DNA of 64,000 bases from Cordilura impudica (lineage: Eukaryota; Arthropoda; Insecta; Diptera; Scathophagidae): contig OY821518.1 in the NCBI GenBank assembly GCA_963682025.1, positions 225,413,070 through 225,477,069 on the forward strand. The letters are read 5' to 3'. Below the pieces are notes generated by a model. The model was not told where the DNA came from. It saw nothing but the letters and a program-made list of their open reading frames with translations, and did not search any database. This document shows, one piece after another, positions 21,482-32,859 of the stretch; within the stretch, counting starts at the first letter, position 1, and each line of letters begins with the position of its first letter. Made by a program: the position numbers and the translations under genes.

Positions 21482-23985
21482 TATTTGTTTATTTATTTAT
21501 TTGATTGACTATCCTATGCTACAATATTAAATCTTATAATTACAGCATAGGATTTTATAAAGTTAAACAGGTTAATTTGTTTATAAGAATTAAATGTAAA
21601 TTTAAAATCATAAAAACAAAATCATGACAGAAATTAAGCATATAATTTAAGAACTTAATTTTTAAATTTTAATGCGTTACTATATAGCTGAATGTTATAC
21701 GGTAGTGCGTTCCAAAGGCGTATGGCATTGATAAAAAATTGGCACTCGGATACGAGCGTTCTATATCTAATGGCGATAACTCTTTTCCCCCCTGCTGGAT
21801 CTCCCAAATCTAAGTAAGTCATGTAGATACTTTGGTGGTTTCTCATATATAATCTTGTGTAAACATAAAATAGTTCGTAGTTTGAGGAGGTTTTCGAAAG
21901 AGATTCCAAAAAGTTTTGTGTTGAACGGGGTGACTGAGCCATATTTTCTTATACCAAAAACATATCGCACAATATTTCTAAAAATGTATTTTAGTTTACA
22001 CTTACTAGCAGCATCACAATTTGAGAAAATTTCACATCCATAGAGCAAAGAGGGAATTAAATAAGCTTTAGCAAGAAGCATTCTAATGTTTAATGGGGTG
22101 CAGTGTTGAGTGGCCCAAAGTGTTCTTAACATTCCATATGTTCTTCCCACAACATTGTTTACGTGATTTGTCCAAGAGAGGCTGTCATTGAATATAATTC
22201 CGAGATTTTTGACAGAGGTTACGACTTCAATTTGCTTGTTATTTAGTTTTACGTCAAAAACATGATCAAGATTTAGTAATCGTTTATGAATAACGATACA
22301 TTTCGATTTTTTCGGGTTGAGACACAGCCCATTTGCAGCTGCCCATTTATGTATGTTGCTTAAATCATAATTAAGCTTGGAAATTGATGTATTGAGCATT
22401 TTAATTGTGCTACTGAGATATACCTGGACGTCGTCAGCATACATATGTATATTACAATATTTTAGTTTACCTGGTAGATCATCAGCATATATGGAAAATA
22501 AAAGGGGCCCGAAAATCGATCCCTGAGGCACACCTCTAGATACAGAGACTGTGGTAGACAATCGGTTATGTAAGAATACTGATTGTGAACGATCGGATAG
22601 GTATGAAGACATAAGTTTAGCTGAAGTGTAACAGAAATTAAACATATGTTTCAACTTTTCACATAAAATAAAGTGATCTACCGTATCAAAGGCTTTCGAG
22701 TGATCGAGCAGTACCAAGAGAACCACTTTTCCATTATATATGTGTTGCCTTATTTCTTCGAAAACACTTAACAGAGTTGTGACATAGCTATGCTTTGGAC
22801 GAAAACCCGATTGCCTTTCAGTATGTAAGTTATTTCTTTTAACAAAATCGCTTATTTGAGAATGTAACAGATTTCCAAAGACTTTGGAGTGAAATGGAAG
22901 GATTGCAATTGGCCTAAATTCCTTGTTTGATTTAGATATTGGTATAATCTTAGCATATTTCCATTTAAGTGGATAAGAACTTGTTGTAATGATGTTGTTG
23001 AAAAGATATGTAATATAAGGTAGAAGAAATGGCAAAAGTATTTTTATGAATTTTGGGTCCATGTTATCAAATCCAACATCATTTGACTTGATTCTTGTAC
23101 AGCAAAAAGCGATATCATATTGATTTACACATTCAAATTCAAATATCTCAACTAAATTGGTGTGAAAATTTGAGTCATGATTGTTGACAGATGGGCCATT
23201 TTCCGTTGGATTAATGATTGTATTTAAGGTTTGTAAATTTGTTGGTGAGGAATTGTTGAAATTGTAGTATTCGGGGTTAGAATCAACCACAGGTAGATTC
23301 ATAAAGGTGTTACTAATTTCGTTCACGTCAGCCGAGAAATTGCTGTTATTTTCTACTCATCCTATACCGATTTCTTTTATAGTCTGCCATGTTTTTTTTG
23401 GAATTTAGCGCATTGGAAAAACGTTGAGAATAGTATTCAGATTTTGTTATTCTAATTAGACTAGTGGTATCTCTTCTTAATCGTCTATACTCATCGTTAA
23501 TCGTCTATACTTCCACCTTTTGTATGCAATATCTCTTTGCTCAATGAGACGCCTAATTGCTTGATTGCACCAAGGTTTAGAGTTGTTTGAAATACGTTTT
23601 TGTTTTATTGGGACAAAAAAGTCATACAGATGTAGTATATTACGTTCAATGAACGACAATTGTGAATCAACTGAGGGAATGGTATAAATCACATTCCAGT
23701 CAATACTTTAAAACTTGTAAATTAAATGTTGCATATTTAGGTTTTTAAAATCACGATAAGTGTGCAGTTCTCCTTCCCGTATCAATTTAAAATCATAGGA
23801 TGCAAATATCAAGTCATGTTTAGAAAAGCATGGCGCTGGCAATTTGATCATAGAGAAGAACAGACGAGGAATTTGCAACAAAAAATACATCCAGAAGACT
23901 ATTTCTTGTTGTTGTGAAGTGCGTTGGAAGCCTATTATTTACTGGAGTTAGTCCAAGTGACATGATATTATTCATTTTGACGTTA
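21482..23985 (-). mobile_element. 5'-truncated LINE (family K)
   Basis: The order on the minus strand is endonuclease C-terminus, linker, reverse transcriptase, C-terminal tail, then an (AAATA)-type 3' tail at 21482-21507. The 5' end at about 23985 lies within the endonuclease domain. A longer relative is at 56060-59160. The clade is jockey/CR1-like and not certain. Confidence 0.85.
21655..23890 (-). pseudogene. LINE polyprotein: endonuclease end and reverse transcriptase
   Basis: The main 519-codon frame at 21767-23326 is a non-LTR reverse transcriptase, which copies the element RNA at a nicked target. Box A reads LLDHSKAFDTVDH, then GVPQGSIFGPLLFSIYADDL. Box C is MYADDVQVY with both catalytic Asp. 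LNPKKSKCIV and NLGIIFNDSLSWTNHV follow. The C-terminal end (LWNALPYNIQLYSNALKFKN) is in a second frame at 21655-21942. The upstream endonuclease remnant (SKHDLIFASYDF) is at 23708-23890 and the linker at 23477-23692. At least three frameshifts or stops break the protein, although the polymerase core itself is uninterrupted and looks fairly young. Confidence 0.88.
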
Positions 23986-24468
23986 TAATAATGCATTATA
24001 AATAAATAATTGTATATTTAAGTCTTCTATTTTAATAAAGTAAAAAAAAAAAAGATATAATTGGCACTACTGAAATAAACATGTATTTGTTTATGTTCTT
24101 GTCGTTTTCAAAAGAATTAAGTAGCTGACTACACGACTACAATTGCTGCCAGCACCATTTGTAGTCGTGTTGTCGTGTAGCCGCAGTCGTTATATACATA
24201 TGTTTTTAAGTGCATTATATATTTTTAAAGTCCTTGAAAGACTTTACTTTTCTCTAATTTCGAAACGGACTTTAGCCATTTTGTGTCTGGAATGGCTGGT
24301 GTGTAGATGTCGAATATACCCTCGAAAATTTCTATAGCGTCATGAAATACTAATATTGCCAGTGAATACAGCACCACATAGTTAGTAAAGCCTACACATT
24401 GATATGTTGATCTAATGAATCTGTGACGCTGTACGTATACATATGATTAATTATCACTCATACGTTTA

Positions 24469-24945
24469 TGCTATGTTCACACGGACAGCAAGATTCGCGG
24501 TTCGCTCTCTCATTCACGGTTCGCGCCCGAATCATGATTGAATCTACATGATTCGCCATACAAAATTCTGAGAGCGAACCTACTTGGATCATTTTGAACC
24601 TAGAAAAATTGAATGTCATCTCCAATTTTGATGAAAAAATATCGCTAGTTTATCTGAACTAGCTGTCAAAAATATATAAACAAAGAAAAAAACAAAAAAT
24701 TAATGTATGCAAAAAAATAAATAGAAACATTTAACATATAAAAAGTATATATTTACATATATATATTCAAATAAAACTGGAAAAAATGAAATAGTGAAAC
24801 GTAAAGTGTAGAAAGATGTCTTAAAATATTTGTACGAAAAATGTAAATGTCAAAATGAAGCAGGAACATTCGTCTGAACACCAAGGTTCGCAATCGTGAT
24901 TCAGAGAGCGAATCAAGTGGTTCATTTTGCCGTCTGAACATGCTG
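24469..24945. mobile_element. Harbinger-like MITE, family 2, copy 1 (TSD TTA)
   Basis: The ends TGCTATGTTCACACGG and, inverted, CAGCATGTTCAGACGG are flanked by TTA at 24466-24468 and 24946-24948. Subterminal repeats of GATTCGC/GAGAGCGAA type recur on both sides. It is homologous, in reverse orientation, to 46053-46518. Confidence 0.82.
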
Positions 24946-25249
24946 TTACGTATTTATATTGGTGACTTTTTGACCCCTCTTTTAACTGAAAAACATAACA
25001 TCTCGAAAACTAAGCATCGTAGAGAAAAAAGTTCCGCAACACCTTATATTTTAAGATGGCCAGATCGAAAAACGTACAATTTTGGTGAGAGACATTGAAA
25101 CACCCCATCTGACTTGAGCATTAACAAATTTTATAAATGCCTGGTTAAAAAAAGATCGATTATATTTCGCAACATGTTTGAGATAATACCCCCTTTTTGA
25201 ATTACTCCTTTTAATTCGTAATGTAAAAACTTAAATTTTTCTGAAGCCA
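24946..25249. other. Unassigned AT-rich spacer
   Basis: No gene or clear repeat was recognised between the MITE and the mariner remnant. Confidence 0.4.
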
Positions 25250-26497
25250 AAGCAGATGAATACATTGTCATGATGGTACAAGACTTTTTCTTATTTAAGT
25301 ATGTTCAAAAACTCAACATAGTTCTTGACAGTTCTTGGTTTTCCGTTGTCCAGGTAAGCAATATATATTGTACCACGTCCATCCCAAAAAACACTGGACA
25401 TAACTTTTCAAGCCGATTGTTGAGCCTTTGGCCGCTTTGGTCGGCTTTCGCACTCTTGGAAACACGCGTTGGGCTGGCTATTGAACTCTGGTGAATAATA
25501 ATAAATTCAAGACTCATCCGTTGTTATAAATCGATGCAAACCTTCAGTTGAATTTACTTGAAACATCTCCAAACCATACTTTGAATTATGAACACTAGAC
25601 TAGTCGTTAAAATTTTTTTCTTTAATTGGTATATGGGTAATTCCATGTCAAATCAACCAATGGGTGTACACTACCTTCTCCAAATTGTATGATTTTTCGT
25701 AGGAAGACAGATTATTACAGAACTAAAATAAGTGCAAAGTTTGAGGGCACTGGCACTTCTGTATCCGGAAATATGTGGTCTTGAAAATCGTAAAAAAGGT
25801 CAAAATTTACAAAGTTGTACTTACTTAATTATAATTTTCTTGAAAAGTATTATAGTTACGCAACTCATCAAGGTTGCATTTGAAAGGTTAATTAATTACC
25901 TTTAATTTGATATACAACATGATTTTTTTTTTGGAAAGGTCCAAGGTCACATCTCTTGACTTATAATTCGGGAGGGTATAGCTGTAAAAACGACAATTTT
26001 AAAAATCTGAAAAAAATATATGTTTAAGATTGGTTCCTTCCCTAAAGTTCCAAAAAATTTCAGACTGGGGGTATGCTTGGATCCAGAAATATTTATCATA
26101 GAGTAAAGGTAGATATTTAAAAAGTCGGTGCTGTTACTGTTTATGAATGTGGTTGATTGTGCTCGTGAGCGTCGGCGGGCTATGCACGCACGCCGCTATT
26201 TGTTTCTGGTTCTTTAGCTCTGTACTGTACTCAGTACAGACCTGTGTTAGGGTTGGTTTGACAGGTAATTATGTTAGAGGGAGACAACAGTATAAATGTT
26301 GTCGGATGTGGTTCGTAGTGTCAAATAACTTGGATATAGAGAAATTATTGAAAAACGAGAAGTCAAAGGAAGCACCACGAAAAAAAAACCATTCTAAGCA
26401 CGTTGCTTTAAAAAACCACATGTGTTGCTATAAAATCAATATTTTTAAATAAATCCAAAAGTGTTCAAAGTGATTGTTTTTTGCCTCTGTAAACAAT

Positions 26498-28538
26498 ATG
26501 TCATTTAATACAATATATTGTTGTAATCCATTTAAAAAATTGCTCATGTCCGGAATGCGAGAGGACTTCCAAAAGTTCAGCAATGGATGACTGGAATTAG
26601 TAATAACATTTCAAAATCAAATAAAATATGTGATATATGCAGAAGAGAACTTTATAAATTAAAAGGAAGTGTAAACAATAATATTCAATCTATGAACGAG
26701 CCAGAAAACGAGATTTCAGACTCGGAAAGTGAAGCATCAGTTTCGGGAGATGTTCGAATTTCTAAGTTAAACGAAAGTTTAACATATTTACAAGAATCTC
26801 CAATATGTTCGAGAAAAATTCCATTAAAAGGGTATACAACTAGAAAGTTAGAAAAAATAACAACATCAATTAAAACCAACATTTTCCCAAATTCAACACC
26901 TTCAACCTCTCACGTATGTCCAGAATCGGAAATAATCGAACAACTAATAGAAAAGTTTAAATCAATAACTAAAAACAGTGATAAAATTCAACTTTTAACT
27001 ATTTTACCTAAAAGCTGGACATTGAAAAGAATGGAGGAGGAATTTCAAATAACAAATTTCATGGCACGAAAGGTAAAAAACTTGGTTGAGACAAAAGGCG
27101 TATTGAGTACACCGAATCCAAAACTTGGAAAACGATTGCCATTAGAAATTGTTGATGTGGTGAAAATATTTTATGAAACTGATGATGTCAGCAGATGTCT
27201 ACCAGGATGTAAAGACTACGTGTCAATAACACAAAATGGTGTAAAAGTAAAAAAAAATAAAAGACTTTTACTCGGAAATCTTCGAGAAGTTTATGCTTTA
27301 TTTAAAGAAAAACATGAAGGGATAACTATTGGAATTTCTAAATTTTGTGAACTTCGGCCAAAAAATGTGGTTCTAGCAGATGCGTCAGGAAGCCATAATG
27401 TATGTGTTTGTAAAATACATCAAAATACAAAACTAATGCTCCACGCAATAAACCTGAAAAAATTGACAGAAAATGTGCAGGATTTTGTGCTGGAAACTTA
27501 TAAAGATTGTTTAAAAAGACTTATATGCAATCCCCCATCACCAAATTGCTACCTTGGCAGATGTAGCATGTGTCCAGATATACAAAATTTTAAAGAGAAA
27601 CTTGGTGAATTATTATTAGAAAATGAAATTGATGAAATCATATATAAACAGTGGATAAGTGTAGATAGAGACTCTTTGGAAACTATTATTAAAGAAACTG
27701 ATTCTTTTCTGGATTCTTTATGCGAAAAACTGCAAACTCTTCTACCCCATTCATTCGTATCTAAAGAGCAGGGTGCATTTATGGCTCACAAAAAGTCTGC
27801 GTTGGAAGAAAATGAGTATTTAGTAATTTGCGACTTCGCCGAAAATGCAACTTTTGTAGTTCAGGATTCTGTGCAAGGCTTTTTATGGAATAATAGCCAG
27901 GCCACACTATACCCAATAGCAATTTATTACAAATCAAATGGAAAATTAGAAACTACAAATTTTATAATAATATCAGACTGTCTAATACATAATACCATAG
28001 CAGTTCATTTATTTCACCTAAATGAGTTTTTAAAAAACAAGTTTTTGAAAATACCAAAGAAAATTTTTTATTTTTCGGACGGTTCTTCCGCTCAATTTAA
28101 AAATAAAAAAAACTTTGCCAATTTATGCCATCATAGCGAAGATTTTAATTGTTTCGCTGAGTGGCATTTCTTTGCTACCAGTCACAGCAAAGGACCTAGT
28201 GATGGTCTTGGGGGAACGGTAAAGCGTGAAGCACGAAGAGCCAGCTTGCAACGTCCATTCGAAGATCAGATAACTACTCCTCTCCACTTGTATAATTGGT
28301 GTCAGCAAACTCTTCAGAACTGCAACTTTGCATATTTAACGGAAAAAGATTATGAAGAAGCAGAGAAATTGCTAACTGATAGATTTATATGATTAGGTAC
28401 AATTCCGGGAACTCAAAAGCAGCACAGCTTCATACCAATTTCAAAAACACAATTACAAGCTAAAACTTATTCCGCTGATAGCAAATTTGTAATTGAAAAC
28501 ATTTATAATAAAACTAAACAACAACAACAGCATTCATC
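26498..28538 (+). pseudogene. Sola-like transposase, almost intact (one frameshift, one TGA)
   Basis: The 601-codon frame runs 26587-28392. It begins within a Cys-rich module: CDICRREL, with an upstream YCCNPFKK start at 26498 joined through a shift in the A-run near 26534-26539. The region KSWTLKRMEEEF...NFMARKVK resembles a helix-turn-helix DNA-binding segment. A CVCKIHQN...CYLGRCSMCP cysteine cluster follows. The catalytic-looking blocks are VICDFAEN, IISDC, YFSDGSSAQFKNKKN and EWHFFATSHSKGPSDGLGGT. After the TGA at 28390-28392 the same frame continues with LGTIPGTQKQHSFIPISK to about 28538, so the TGA is an internal nonsense change. It would cut and join its own element. It lies in the receptor intron, sense strand. 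Confidence 0.82.
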
Positions 28539-28585
28539 ATAATAATGTCAACAACAACAACAACAGCATTCATCATAATAATGTC

Positions 28586-28616
<31 letters not shown>

Positions 28617-28735
28617 TTCATCATAATAATGTCAACAACGCCAACAACAATAACAACAACAGCATTCATCATAATAATGTCAACAACGCCAACAACGCCA
28701 ACAACAACAGCATTCATAATAATAATAATTCACTT
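28505..28735 (+). repeat. Minisatellite with (CAA)n cores at the transposase 3' end
   Basis: Five units share the constant core CATTCATCATAATAATGTCA and differ in the number of CAA triplets, with some GCC triplets, between cores. Unit lengths are about 30-48 bp. The array lies between the transposase frame and the right inverted repeat. Confidence 0.9.
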
Positions 28736-29237
28736 GTTAAATATCTACCTTTACTCTATGATAAATATTTCTGGATCCAAGCATACCCCCAGTCTGAAAT
28801 TTTTTGGAACTTTAGGGAAGGAACCAATCTTAAACATATATTTTTTTCAGATTTTTAGAATTGTCGTTTTCACAGCTATAGCGTCCCGAATTATAGGTCA
28901 AGAGATGTGACCTTTGACCTTTCCAAAAAAAAAATCATGTTGTATATCAAATTAAAGGTAATTAATTAACCTTTCAAATGCGACCTTGATAAGTTGCGTC
29001 ACTATAATATTAATCAAGAAAATGATAATTAAGTAAGTACAACTTTGTACATTTTTATAGTTTTTCCCGATATTCAAGACCTCATATTTCCGGATCCAGA
29101 TGCGTCAGAGAACTTAAATTTAGGATTTTTCTTATTTCTCAGATACACTTTAATCCTGCCAAAATTCAGCCAATTTGGAAACAGTGATGTAAAAAACAGC
29201 CATATTTTAAGTTGAGTTCAGATGGTTTACCCCATAT

Positions 29238-30310
29238 GTGCGTTATTTAAGTATGAGGTTCGCTGTCATAAATGTGGTCTTCACTTTTTAGCTCATTCCG
29301 ACGGTTCCTTCTGGTGCATAGGGGGGCCCAAAATACCCAAAGTGTGTTTATATGGGGAAAATATGACTTTTTTCCCATTTTACGAAAATTTCGTTCTACA
29401 GTTAAATTTTTTTGGACAAGCCGTTAAATGAATCGACATCAGTACTAAATTATCTTTTCAAAAAGCTATAAAGCTTCAAAATCGAATAAAAAATCGCCAA
29501 AAAAAAAGCAAATGCCCCAGACCACTTTTGTGCCAAAAAACACTAGGTCGTGAAATTTGACGGAAGTTTTTTCAACTTTAACAAATTGATTAGGGCCATC
29601 ATTATTTTTTGTCTCTATACCTGTAAAAGCTCTGACATCAAGTATTGTTTTATTAGCACATTGTTAACCTATTACGTAATCAGACCAAAGATGGAAATTT
29701 TTTTTATAAAATTTTGAAAACTCCTTTTTTAAGTTTTAAAAAATTTTCTTAAACATAATTTCGAAAACTGGATCTGGCGCTCTTAGATATTGTTAAATAT
29801 ATGTTGGAGAATAGCTGTGTAAATTTTTAAGTAAATTCCTTTGTTAGAATTTTTTTTACAAGGATTTATTTTTTGCGGATTTCGAGAAAAATTAGATTTT
29901 TGTGAAGTATTCAGTAAATGTACTCTTTCTAAATACTTTGTATTAATCACTTTCCTACTTTTAAAAGTTGTGTTTTATCTTAATAGCCTAGAGTTTCGGA
30001 AAAAAATATTATGACCCCATTAACTCTTTTGGAATTTGGGTCACATATGACCCCAAGCTAATAAAAGGCAATTTATTTCAAAAATTCAAATATTTTGCAA
30101 ATGCTGTTGAATTTTTAAAAGCGTTACTTCAAATATTATAACCAAATATGTATATCTTCCCTTCCTAAAATTTCGGATAAGTCCGAGAAAGTTAACCCAT
30201 TATTCACCAAGGCCAGCTTTGGATTTTATGACATTTTAAAATAAAGATTACTGAAAACGAATACTTCGGGCCCCACTCGGTACCGTCGGATCGAACTAAA
30301 AAATGGATAC
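29238..30310. repeat. Left arm of about 1-kb inverted repeat
   Basis: It runs inverted against about 30945-32010. Matching landmarks include GACGGTTCCTTCTGGTGCAT against its inverse near 31925-31950, and GGGTCACATATGACCCCAAG near 30045 against its inverse near 31180. The loop between the arms is about 635 bp. A third, partial copy of the terminal motif (GGGCCCCACTCGGTACCGTC) lies at 30269. Confidence 0.85.
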
Positions 30311-30413
30311 CGCATTTATGACATATTTAAAAAATACCTTAAAATAATGTATTGTTCTAGTAAACTAGACGAAACCCTTATTATTGCTTGAGAAATAAAA
30401 TTCTGCTTTATTT

Positions 30414-30790
30414 GTGAAACTAATCGAAAATAGAAAATTCATTCACCCAGAAAATTTGATACATAACGATTTAAGCGGTTTTGTGTCCCAGAAACCTAAA
30501 ATTTTTTTCAGCTGTTTTAGTATTTCTGCAGAATTTTTATTATTTTCTCCATCGACATGGGAATCTAAAGAAGATTTTAAAAAGAGTTACAATTTCTGCA
30601 AGAAATTATTTGTTGTAAACGATACTGCCGAAAGAGGCGTTAAATTCATAAAGTAAAAGAAATGTAATGTAAAAGAAAAGCAGTTTTTACTCCAGATGGT
30701 AGAATCATACAAAAAACAACATCCATCCTGTACAAAGTCAAGTTAAATTCAGCAATGTTTTTTTTAGATAAATGTAGAAGGTTTTAAAAA
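30414..30790 (+). pseudogene. C-terminal remnant of an unassigned transposase
   Basis: The frame at 30414-30656 contains FKKSYNFCKKLFVVNDTAER, then GVKFIK. A shifted frame follows with KQFLLQMVESY and HPSCTKS. I recognise this ending from a family of uncharacterised transposon proteins in invertebrates that carry a VVNDTAERGVKLI motif, but I cannot name the superfamily. It occupies the core between the inverted arms, so the element is probably a deletion derivative of an autonomous one. Only about 110 residues survive, with no catalytic block visible. Confidence 0.55.
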
Positions 30791-30944
30791 ATAAAACAAT
30801 TTTATAATAAAATTGGTTAAAAGTTGTTTTAATTTAAATTCCAGAGCCTTTGCACCACATATATATCACAATGGATTATTTTCATCCAAGGAGCGCTGAA
30901 GGGTTAATAATAAAAAAATGAATCAAATTATGTTTCTTAAATTC

Positions 30945-32010
30945 TAAATAAATCGAGTTTAATACAAAAACTCGCTTTCGGTAATCTTTATTTAAAACCG
31001 TCTTCACATCCAAAACTGGCCTTTGGCAAATAATGGGTTAACGTGCTCGTATTTATCCGAAATTTTGGAAATGGAATATCTACAAAATTTGTTATAATAT
31101 TTTAGGTAACGCTTTTAAAAGTTCAACAGCATTTACAAAATATTTAAATTTTTTAAAAAATTGTCTTTGATTAGTTTGGGGTCATATGTGACCCCAAGTC
31201 CAAAAGGGTTAATGGCGTCATATATTTTTTTTCCGAAACCCTTGGCTCTTAAGATAAAATATTATATTTACAAATAGAAAAGTGATTAATTTTTGATACA
31301 AAGTATTTAGAAAGAGTACATTTACTGAATACTTCACTAATGAATCTAATTTTTCTCGAAATTCGCAAAAAATAAATCCTTGTAAAAAAAATTCTGGCAG
31401 AGAAATTTATTTAAAAATTCACGCAGTTAATCTCTAACATATGCTTAACAAAACCTTGAAATGCCAGATTAACTTTTCGAAATTTTGTTTAAGAAAATTT
31501 TTTAAAACTTAAAAAAGGAGTTCTCAAAATTTTATCAAAAAATTTTCTATCTTTGGTCTCATTTTGAAAAAGGTTAACAACGTCGTAACAAAACAATACT
31601 TCATCCCTGTGTACACTTAGGTATAGAAACCAAAAAGAAATGATGGCTTTAATCAATTTCTTAAAGGTGAGAAAAAAATTTCCGTTATATTTCACGACCT
31701 AGTGTTTTTTTGCACAAAAGTGGTCTGAGGCATTTGTTATTTTTTGGCGAGTTTTTATTTGATGTTGAAGCTGTATAGCTTTTTGCAAAAATAATTTAGT
31801 AGTGATATCAATTCGTATAACAACTTGTCGAAAAAATTAAACTTAGAACGAAATTTCCCTAAAATCTGAAAAAAAAATTATATTTTCCCCATATAATCAC
31901 ACTTCGGGTACTTTGGGCCCCACTATGCACCAGAAGGCACCGTCGGCTCGAGCTGAAATGTAAAGACCGTATATATGACAGCAGCCCTCATATTTTAGAC
32001 AACGCACATA
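30945..32010. repeat. Right arm of about 1-kb inverted repeat
   Basis: Inverse partner of 29238-30310, ending in CAACGCACATATTAAGAATT. The mirrored ATATGTGCGTT in the left arm is where the Sola-like element inserted. Confidence 0.85.
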
Positions 32011-32859
32011 TTAAGAATTAAAAAAAAATCTCATACCAGATGCGACTAATCTAATGAACACGTTTCAGTTTTTATTCAGCTGTTAAAAATCGTGGCACCC
32101 ACCGAGCAGAAAGCTTTTTGATGTTTAAATAATCAAGTAATATATGCCAAACTCGCTCTGTTGATATCTTTATGATGCCAGCATCTTCACTCACTTTAAT
32201 TTTTTGATCATCCAATACAACCTGATGCACTTTTCCTACGTTTTCTTGGTAACTGCCTCACTTGGTCGACCAGGACGATCTGCATCATTCGTGCTCATAC
32301 GACTATGTTTATATTCGGAATACCACATTTTCACCATTGAATATGACGGCGAAGATTCACCGTAATGTTTATCAATTCATTCTTTGACTTGGGCGGTATT
32401 TTTTCCCACCAAAAAACATTGTTTAATCAAAGCACGAAAGTCTTTGCAATCAATTTTTTCTCAAACTTTAAAAGCAGCATAATTTTTATAACTGTAACTT
32501 TTTTGTTATAATTAATGAAATGTCAGGAAATTTTTACACGATATTTCTAACAGTTGGCCCTACTGAATAGGCATACAAAATTGGCACTTAGCACGCCATC
32601 TCTATGTGAGGCCACGTACTTTTCACTCCAGTATATTATAATTTTTCATACTTATGAATTTTTACTTATTATAATTAAATAAAGATTTTTTTTGCTATTT
32701 TGGCCCAAAAGGATCCCAAAACCTGAAGTTTTGGTTGGTATGTGGCCAAGACTTTTAGCATAGAACATTCCGAACAACTTCTTTAAAGAAAGTTAAAAAA
32801 GTTAGTTCCGTAAAGATCACCATATAGGTGAAAAAGTCAAATATAATAAGTAAGAAAAT

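Larger units (their letters stand above)
20941..24194. repeat. Possible foldback element with CGACTAC-rich ends
   Basis: ATATAGACGGCTGCACGACT at 20941 resembles the inverse of GTGTAGCCGCAGTCGTTATA near 24174-24193. Further CACGACTAC motifs lie inside each end, including a hairpin at about 24132-24169 (ACACGACTACAA with its inverse). A MITE and a LINE lie between. This may be one element carrying both, or two related fragments. Confidence 0.4.
25635..29233 (+). mobile_element. Sola-like (Sola2?) DNA transposon, TSD ATAT
   Basis: GGGTAATTCC at 25635 and GGTTTACCCC ending at 29233 are flanked by ATAT (25631-25634, 29234-29237). Inverted repeats of about 500 bp (25635-26133 against 28738-29233) are very similar in their inner parts. 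Four-base duplications, GRG-type ends and the encoded protein suggest Sola2, but I assign the superfamily from memory of its hallmarks. The element sits 35 bp inside the end of the larger inverted-repeat element. Confidence 0.75.
25596..32053. mobile_element. Long-inverted-repeat DNA transposon, 8-bp TSD, carrying a Sola-like insert
   Basis: The ends TAGACTAGTCG (25596) and, inverted, TAGATTAGTCG (32053) are flanked by a perfect ATGAACAC duplication at 25588-25595 and 32054-32061. Without the nested insert the element is about 2.86 kb, with inverted arms of about 1 kb and a core holding a transposase C-terminal remnant. An 8-bp duplication fits hAT, P or other superfamilies. The end sequence does not settle which. 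Confidence 0.85.
25250..32640 (-). mobile_element. Mariner remnant split by a 6.5-kb nested insertion
   Basis: The N-terminal transposase part is at 32062-32500 (DFRALIKQCFLVGKNT, GRPSEAV, LSARWVPRFLT on the minus strand). The C-terminal part is at 25250-25595 (FITTDES, then SRPKRPKAQ and VFWDGRGT, with shifts and a stop). Deleting the insert plus one ATGAACAC copy joins them in frame as KLKRVHNSKYGLEMFQ, the expected mariner sequence. The insert therefore landed inside a mariner transposase gene. Several stops show the mariner is dead. The left terminus is missing. Confidence 0.85.

Noticed and set aside
28493..28910. Asn- and Thr-rich frames over the CAA repeats
   Set aside because: They are repeat artefacts. 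The transposase frame ends just inside the array.
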